A DNA stretch of 20,259 bases from Candidatus Nesterenkonia stercoripullorum (lineage in GTDB: Bacteria > Actinomycetota > Actinomycetes > Actinomycetales > Micrococcaceae): the NCBI GenBank assembly GCA_019114115.1, contig DXGD01000155.1, positions 1-20,259 of the forward strand. Direction: 5' to 3'. Below the pieces are notes generated by a model that had not been told where the DNA came from, searched no databases, and saw only the letters and a list, made by a program, of their open reading frames with translations. The position numbers and the translations under genes were made by a program. Shown here one piece after another: positions 6,556 to 15,500 of this stretch (position 1 is its first letter; each line of letters begins with the position of its first letter).

Positions 6556-9500
6556 TAGAAGGCCGCCCACCGGTTCAAGGCTGCGGCCACATGTTCGACG
6601 GCAAAAGACTCCAGGAGAGATTCGTGCGCTGCCGGAACCTGTTCCACGTGGACATCTCCGCTCACGTAGGGGGCCCACGCCTCTGGAGCAGGGCGACTTT
6701 CCGGCACATCGTGAGTTGCCTCGACCAGATGGATATCGCCGTCGAAGAGCGGGATGTCCGACGCATCCATCAGTGTCCCGATCGTCGTGAATCGCCGCAT
6801 CATGCGAGCCATCGCCTCCTCCGGAACTCGGGCCATAGGGCTCTCGATGGAATGCAACATTTCCCGGGCTCGCTGAGGGTTCAGGGGTTCCTCCAGTCCG
6901 GGCTCCTGGCCTTTATTGCGGAGGAAGGCCCTCCAGAAGTCTTGCTCATCGGTCATTTCTGCAGTGGACTTCGTCGAAGGGTACGCATCAAGGATGGTGA
7001 GGCTTTCGACGTGGTCCCCTCGAGCCTGCAGCTCGGCTGCCACCGCGTGAGCTAACCGGCCACCGAAGGACCATCCCAGCAGATGGTACGGGCCCGCAGA
7101 CTGCTGCTCTTTGATCGTGTCGATGTACCAGGAGATCAGCTCCTGGAATGAGCCAGGCTCTGCGCTGGGCGCCTGGTCGGGAGCGATGCCGTGCATCTGC
7201 ACGCCGAGGACGGGCCGCTCAGTCTGTACATGGGCCAGGAGCGTTGAGAAGGCCCAACTCAGACCGCTGCCTGGATGTATGGCGAAGAGTGGAGCACCAG
7301 GCCCCGAGGAACGTAGCGGAAGAAGCGGACGCAGGCTGTCAGTTTCGCTGGCACCTCCTGAAACAGCCGCGGCCGCGAGACTTTCCACACTCGGGGACTG
7401 GAAGATCGCCTGCACAGGGAGGTCTGAGCTCAGCTGCGCATTGATCGCTGAGATCACGGGCTGCGCGAGGAATGAGTGGCCGCCGAGTTCGAAGAAGGTG
7501 TCAGCTACTGATACCTCAGTCACGTCGAGTATCTCTTCGAAGATCCCCGCAACAGCCTTCTCGGGGCCGGTCTCCGGACCGCGCCCCCTGCTACCGGCAG
7601 CTTCCGGCTGAGGAGCCGGCAGGGCCCTGTCGTCGACTTTGCCGCTGGGCGTCAGCGGGATCTGCTCGATGATCTGGATGGAAGAGGGAACCATATATCC
7701 CGGAAGCTGACTGCTGAGGTGCCGCTTGAGGAGAGTGCCGATATCACGTGGACCAGGGGTGCCGATATTGCCGATCCCTGCGTCTCCGCTCCCAGATTCG
7801 GCGGGCACGACCCAACCTGAGAGTTCAGTGCCCCGAGCGCCCGTTTGTGGCCGGACCACGGCGTCGGCAACGTGATCGACCTCTCGCAATAGTGCTTCGA
7901 CCTCACTGGGCTCCACCCGGTAGCCACGAATCTTGACCTGCGAGTCGGCCCGGCCGAGCATACGGACGCGAAGTCCTCCTGTCGCCCGAGAAGGGTAAGC
8001 ATCAGGGCCCTCCGTGGCCTGTTGGGACGGATCTTCGGAGGAACGTGCCGGTTCGATCATCACGAGATCGCCCGTCCGGTACATCCGGCTGCCATCAGCG
8101 GCAAAGGGGTCCGCCACGAACGCGGCCGCAGTATCGTCGGCGCGACCCAGGTATCCGTGTGCCAGTTGCGCTCCAGCCAACCACAGCTCCCCGACAGTGC
8201 CATCGGGGGCAGGACGGAGCCGATCGTCAAGAACATAGGCTCGTGTGTGAGCGGTGGGTGCACCGAGAACTGGCGTGGCATCTGACGAGACGTCAGCGAT
8301 CAGCGTGTCCACCCCGGCTTCAGTTGGACCGTACAGATTCCATGCCTGGACGTGCTCGTGATCGCGGAGCAAAGCCCAGAGCCCAGGGTCGACTGGCTCA
8401 CCGCCGAGCAGCATGGTGAACGGATCCTCTGCGGAAGCCCTGCGGAGAAAGCCGGGTAGCTGCGAGTGAGCCAGGAGGGCGTTGACGTAGCTTGGCGTCG
8501 TCTCCCACGCGGTAATCCGACGCGTGGCGAACAGCTCTCCTAGAGCCTGGGGGTTGCGACGCGTCTCATCATCGATGACGTGCACCTGGTGTCCTGCCAC
8601 CAGCCACAACAGGGGATCCATCGCTGCGTCGAATCCGACTCCGGTGGTATGGGCGATTCGTTGCTGACCGCGAGAGGCATCCGGCATGAGACTGCTGCGG
8701 TGGGAGTGCAGAAGCGCGCTGAGTGCAGCATGGGGAACCTGGACGCCCTTGGGAGTTCCTGTGGTGCCCGAGGTGAAGATCAGGTACGCGGCGTCGTGAG
8801 AGCAGGCCTCTCCGGATGTCGCCGCGGCTGCTTCCTTCACCAGGTGTTCCTCACCACTGCGGTGCACCGCAGTGATACTGATGACCTGCCCCTCGTCGAT
8901 ACCTGCTGATAGTGCCGCGCTACGTGCGAGGTCCGTGGAGGTGCCACGACCAGCGGGTACAGGATCATCACCGTGGATCAGCGTTCTCACTGCCGAAGCG
9001 CTGATCATCGAGGACACTCGCTGCTCGGGGAGGGAGGCATCGATAGGCAGCGCAATGCCACCCGCTCTCCACACGGCCAGCATCGCGACGATGGTATCGG
9101 CCGAACGTGGCAGACACAGTGCGACAATGTCGTGCCGGCTGACCCCGCGAGCACTGAGCCCGCGCGAGAGCTGCGCTACACGCTGGTGAAGCTCCGCGAA
9201 GGTGAGGTCCCGGTCCTCGGCCACAAGCGCGAGCTGGTCGGGTGCCCTCTCTGTCGTCTCATCGAGTGTCTCGAGAAGCGTTGATGCGCGGCTCTCCAGG
9301 CGAGCGTCAGGCTCGGGTCGAAGGTCTCGGGGAGCGCTCGTTGTCGGACCGTGTTCGGAGCCGCTTGAAGCGAGCTCCTGCCACGGACGCAGGGATGAGG
9401 ACGTGCCCCGCATAGGTGCGTCGCCGATCGGAGATTCGGGAGAGGCCGTGACGTCAGACAGGAAAGTGATCCAGCCGTGGATGATGGCTCGGATTGATGC

Positions 9501-12500
9501 AGCGGAGAACACGGCCGCGTTGTACTCCAGTACGCCATGGACAGTTCCAGAGGGATCTTCGCCTGGCCTGATAGTGAATGAAAGATCCATCTTGGCACTG
9601 CCAGTAGTACCTGGCTCCAACGGAGTAGTTGTCACTCCTGGGAGCTCCAGGGAGAGGCCGGAGGGCTCTTCCAGCGAGAGCATCGTCTGGAAGAGGGGGT
9701 GGCGTCCCAGCTGGCGGGTGGGGTTCAGTCTTTCGACGATCTGCTCGAACGGGACATGCTCATCGTCGATGGCCTGCACAGTTCTCTCGCGCGCCTGGTC
9801 GAGGAGGTCGAGGAAAGTGGTCGAGGGCTCATCGAGTTGAAGTCGCAAGGGCAATGTGTTCACGAAGAAGCCGATGAGATCTTGAACGTCAGGGTCTGTC
9901 CTGCCTGCGGAAGGGCTTCCCACGACGATGTCATCGCCAGCCCCTGCCCTGTGCAGGAAGCCGGCCAGTGCGGCGAGCCAGCCGTGGAACGAGCTCGAGT
10001 GACGGCTGGCCGCGATGCGCGTTAAACGGCCAGCCACAGACGCCGGAACAGTGAAGGCCTGCTGTCCTGCGGGCTGATGCGCGGAGTCCGTGCGTCGGCC
10101 GGCTCCGGGCAAGGTGAGCTCTTCGGGCGCACTGTGAAGTCGTTCGGCCCAGCGTTCCACCCCGGAGCCCATGGCAGGATCCGTTGAGAGACCGATGTGA
10201 GTGGCGTACTCCTCACGGCGGGCGACATCGGCGAATTGCACGCGAAGCGGCCGCCTGAGAGCCTTCCCACCGCAGACTCGAGCTGCGTAAGCGGCGCTGA
10301 GGTCGCGCACGAGCGGCACCAGGGATGCCCCGTCTGTAGCTATGTGATGAATGACAAGCTCCAGTCGCCATCTGTTGTGGATGATGGGAACGAGAGCTGC
10401 GCGCAAGGGGGTGTCGACGGTGAGGTCGAAACCCAGAGCGGGGTCTAAGGGTTCGTTCCCCAGCGTGCCGACTGCGGCCTCATGAATGTGCTGGGCGGGG
10501 CGAGATTCTTCGGCCCGATCGCCGGAGGGCTCGGCACCCGGATGAATCCGGTGATTCGCAGCGGTGGCCACGGGATAGCTGGTGCGGAGGATCTCATGCC
10601 TAGTGACCAGGTCGTTCATCGCGGACGACATGGCTTCAGTATCCAATTCCCCGTCCAGTTGAACCTGCAGAACCACGTTGTATTCGGCTGAGCTCGGGTC
10701 GAGGCGGTTGAGGAACCAGAGTCGTCGCTGCCCAGCGGTCAGCGGCAGATGCTCATCCTGAAGGCGCGGATGTTCCGCGGCCCAGTGGCTGAGAGGTTCT
10801 TCTAAGATCTGGCGCCTGGGATCAGTGCCAACGGACAGTTCTTCCGACGGTGACGAGTTATTGTGACCCGTGAGGTCATCACCTGCTGAGATATGGGACA
10901 GGAGGCCGCGAGGAGTGGACTTCTCAAAGATGGTCCGCAGTGGAATGTCTGCACCAAGATCTCGCCGCAAAGCCCCCATCAAGGAGACCGCCAGCATGGA
11001 GTGCCCTCCAAGAGCGAAGAAGTCATCGTCCGGCGCTACGTCTCTCACACCAAGGACGTCACCCATGAGGTGACAGATCGCTTGCTCCGTCTCACTGCTG
11101 GGAACAGATTCGCCCGAGGAGACATGGGGGTCAGGCAATGCGGCGTCGTCGACTTTGCCGTGTGTCGTGAGGGGCACGCTGCTGATCGGGACTATCCGGG
11201 TCGGCACCATATACTCCGGCAGCAGACGAGCTGCCTCATCACGGAGCGAGGCAGGCTCCCGGGAAGTGACCAGCCAGGCAGCGAGCAGAGCTGTCTCCGG
11301 GCCGCCAGGCTGGCTCACCCGGACGATAGCTGTCTCCACGGCATCGAGTCCGCTCAGCACAGTGGCTACCTCTCCGAGCTCAATGCGATGGCCTCGGAGC
11401 TTCACCTGGTCATCATCACGTCGCAGAAAATCCAGCGTTCCGTCGGGCCGGCGGCGCACGATATCCCCGGTTCGGTACATTCGGGTCCCCATACTCCAAG
11501 GGTCAGGAACGAATCGGGAAGCGGTCTCCGCGGGACGATCACGATAGCCCTCAGCTTCGGACATGCCGGAAAGGTACAGCTCCCCCTCTACACCCGGCGG
11601 TACCACCGTGAGTGAGGAGTCCAGTACGCGGGCCGTAACGTTGCCGATAGGCCGCCCGATGTGAGGATCAGCTCCTGCAATAGGGGACACGACGGAGTCG
11701 ATGGTGAACTCGCTGGGACCGTAGAGGTTCCACCCACTCACCTCAGACGACTGCGCTATATGCTGCCACAGCGTGCGGTCCACGGGTTCGCCGCCGACAG
11801 CCACGGTGAGCTGGGAGTTTCTCTGTCTCAGCGTCTCCGACAATCCGACAGCCAGCAGTTGCTGTACATAGGACGGGGTGGTCTCAAGAACATCGATGTT
11901 CTCGGCGGCGATGATATCGACGATGCGCTGGGCGTCTACACGCTGCTCCTCTGTGGGGATTCGGACAGTCGTGCCACCGGCCAGCCAGAGCAGGGGATCC
12001 CACGCGGCATCGAAGCCCAGGCCGCTCAGGTGCAGCATACGCGGCAACCTGGGTGCAGTGGAGAGCCGGTGAGGCTCGATCAAGTGTTCCAGGTGGTGGG
12101 TGAAGACGTTCTGAAGTGCGCGGTGAGAAACTTGCACGGCCTTGGGAGTGCCAGTTGTACCGGAGGTGTAGACCAGGTAAGCGGTGTCCTCCGGTCGGGG
12201 CGCGTCAGGCAGAGCGGTCGTCTCATCGAGTGTGTCGGGCTCGGCAGCTGTGTCTTTCCATAGCGCGGGGTCAAGAAGGTGCGGTGGTCGGCCCGGCTGG
12301 GTGAGCACTTCGTGCAGCGAAGCAGGGAGGCTCGGCGTATCGACGAAAGCGGCTCGCGGCACGGCCCCGGAGACTATCTGCGCGATCCTGTGCGGTGGGT
12401 AGCTCATGTCCACAGGCACGGCTATCACGCCCGCTTGCAAGCAGGCATACACGCTGATTAAGGCGTCGACGCCGCGGGGAAGTGCAATGAGGACACGGTC

Positions 12501-15500
12501 TCCGCGCTGAGCGCCTGTCCCTTTCACCGCGATGGCCCCGCGTCGTACGGCTCTGGTGAATTCCTTGAAGCTCAACTCCTTGTCGGAATCGACTGCAGCG
12601 GGTGAATCTGGGTATAGCTCGGCGGTCTGCAGCAAAGCATCGAGGATGGTTCCTGAGGTCTGAACGTGAGGTCCGACGCTGTGCTCTTCAACCCACGTGA
12701 GAGTCTCCGGTTCACTTGAGGGTACCTCTGATAGGCGTTGCGTCGGGTTCTCGGCCATAGCCTGCAGGGCTCGAACATGACTATCTAGGATCCGCTCAGC
12801 TGTGCTGCGGTCGAAGAGGGACTGGTCGTAGCTGAGCCGAAGCCGGAGGCCGCCGCTTCCATCTGGGGCCGGGTCCACATCCATCATCAGGTCAGTCTTC
12901 ACACCGGCACTGGTCATCTGCGATGGGACGGTCACTTCGGTCCCGTCGAGCGTGATGGCCGCGGCGCCGACATTCTGCAGAGTGAGCATGACCTGGAACA
13001 CCGGATGCATATCGGGGATTCGAGGCGGGTTTACTGCGTCGACTACCGCGTCGAAAGGCAGGTCCTGGTGGGCGTAAGCATTCAGGTCTGACTCTCGCAC
13101 TCGACTGAGCAGCTCTCCCAGCTCCGGGTCCTGGTCAAGCGAGGTCCTCAGCGCCACTGTGTTGACGAAGAACCCCACGAGGTCATTCAGCTGCGCATCT
13201 TCGCGGCCGGCGACTGGCGTCCCGATCACGACATCTTCACCTGCGCCGTGCTGCTTGAGTGCGACGCTCAAAGCCGTGTGCAGCACCATGAAAAGGCTGG
13301 CACGATGATCATTCGCTCGCAGGTTCAGCGCGTCATGAAGAGGTGAGCTCAGGTACTGCTCGATGCTGTCCACACCGGTCCGTGGGGTTCTCTCATGCGT
13401 ATCGGACGAGGGGTCCTGGGTTAAGGCGATGACCCCCGGCCCTGTATCCGGCTCTCCGCGTGGTCTATCCCGGGGGAGCGAGATCTCTGCCGGGGCGCCG
13501 CTGAGACGTTCTCTCCAGAACTCGACCTGTTGGGTCGCCTCACTGTCGTTGTCAGAGAGCTCACCCAGTCGTTCGCGCTGCCAGAGGCTGAAATCCGCAT
13601 ACGTGACGGGCAGTTCTGTGAATTCCGGGTCACCACCTCGTCGGCGGGCACCGTATGCTTCCGATAAGTCCCGGGCGAACGGAGCCAGAGACCACCCATC
13701 TGATGCGATGTGGTGCATGACGATCACCAGCCGGTGATCAGTCGGAGAGGCGCTGAACAGCGCAGTGCGGAGCGGAATCGCTGAGGTAATGTCGAAAGGA
13801 CGCACAGCCTCCGCGGTGACGGCATATTCCAGCCGATCCTCCGGGACGTTGACGGCCAGGAGAGTTGGCTCGACATCATCGACGCTGAGGATGTGCTGTT
13901 CGGGCTCGCCATCTCGGATGGGGAAGACAGTGCGTAACGGCTCGTGGCGGCTGACCACATCGTGCAGGGCTGCTCTCAGAGCCGGTACGTCGAGGCTCCC
14001 TGCGATGTGCAGGACAACCGGAATGTTGTAAGCGGCCGAGCTCGGTTCAAGCTGTGTCAGGAACCAGAGGCGTCGTTGTGTTGGCGAAACAGGCAACCTG
14101 CTGGGCCTGATTCTCGGTCGGAGGGCCGCTTGAGTCGGCTGAGCGTCGTCGTCCTCCAGCCGTGCAACGAATGAAGCCACCGTCGGACGCTCAAAGAGGT
14201 CTCGCACCCGGACTGGGGACTGCACCAGATCAGACAACTGTGAGGCCAGTTGTGTTGCCAGCAGTGAGTGGCCGCCTGCGGCGAAGAAGTCATCATCGAT
14301 GCCGAGACTGTCAGCATTGATTCCCAGTACGGCGGCGAACTCTTCGGCTACTCTGCGTTCCAGAGCAGTGCGGGGACGCTGCGCCACGTTGGTCGGCTCT
14401 GTGTGGGGTGCGGGCAGGCTTTTCCGGTCGAGCTTGCCGTTGGTGGTCAGGGGGAGCTCGTCGAGAATGAGCACAGCGCTGGGCACCATGTATTCGGGGA
14501 GGTGAGGGCGCAGAGCCTCCCGGACCTGGTGGCCATCAGGTCCCTCTTCGGGCACGTCGGCGGAAGGCGTGATGTAGCCCGTGAGCCTTGCCGAGGGCCC
14601 GGAGCCCTGAATGACTGCGGCAGCACGGGAAACGCCCGGCACCTGGCTCAATGCGGTCTCGACCTCACCGAGTTCCACCCGGTATCCGCGGATCTTGACC
14701 TGGTCGTCACTGCGTCCGACGAATCGCAGTGAACCATCCTTTCGACGACGAACGACATCACCGGTGCGGTACATCCGGGTGCCGTCCTCACTGTAGGGGT
14801 CCGCGACGAAGCGCGAGGCGCTCATCCCGGGTTGACCGACGTACCCCCTGGCGACGTTGATTCCTGCCAGATACAGCTCACCCACAGCGTCGTCAGGCAC
14901 GGGGCGCAACGCACTATCCAGCACGTAATGACGAGTGTTGCGCACGGATCCACCAATATGCGGTTGGGTGCCTGTCCTAATGGGGGTAATGAGGCTGTTG
15001 ACTGTCGTTTCAGTGGGGCCATAGAGATTGATGGCATGGACTCCGGGCAGCTCGGCGAGTTTATGCCAGAGGTCGTTCCGGATATCTTCGCCTCCCACGG
15101 CGACGACGGACGGGTAGCACGGCTGATCGCCTTCGACTGTGGTCGCAAAAGAGCCTGTGCTCAGAAGAGCTTCCACGAACGAGGGCGTCGTCTCTATCAC
15201 GTCAATGCCGCGCTGCCTCAGCTCAAGCGCCAGCTCCTGAGGATCCCGGCGTGCTTCTTCGTCCACAATGTGCAGCTGATGCCCTGCGAAGAGCCATAGC
15301 AGCGGGTCCCATGCCGCATCGAACGACAGTCCGGCGGTGTGTGCGACGCGCGCATTGCGACCCAGCCTGTGCACTGTGGGTTCGAAGAGTTCCTTCCTAT
15401 GCTCTTCGAACAGATTCCGCAGGGCGATTCTTTCCACGCCTACCCCTTTGGGCCGGCCAGTGCTGCCTGACGTGAAGACGACATAGGCAAGGTCATTCGG

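Noticed and set aside
6258..7055. Long open frames on the plus strand opposite the NRPS
   Set aside because: They lie antisense to conserved thioesterase coding sequence, lack ribosome binding sites and give Arg/Ser/Cys-rich protein without known motifs. They are by-products of GC-rich codon use.
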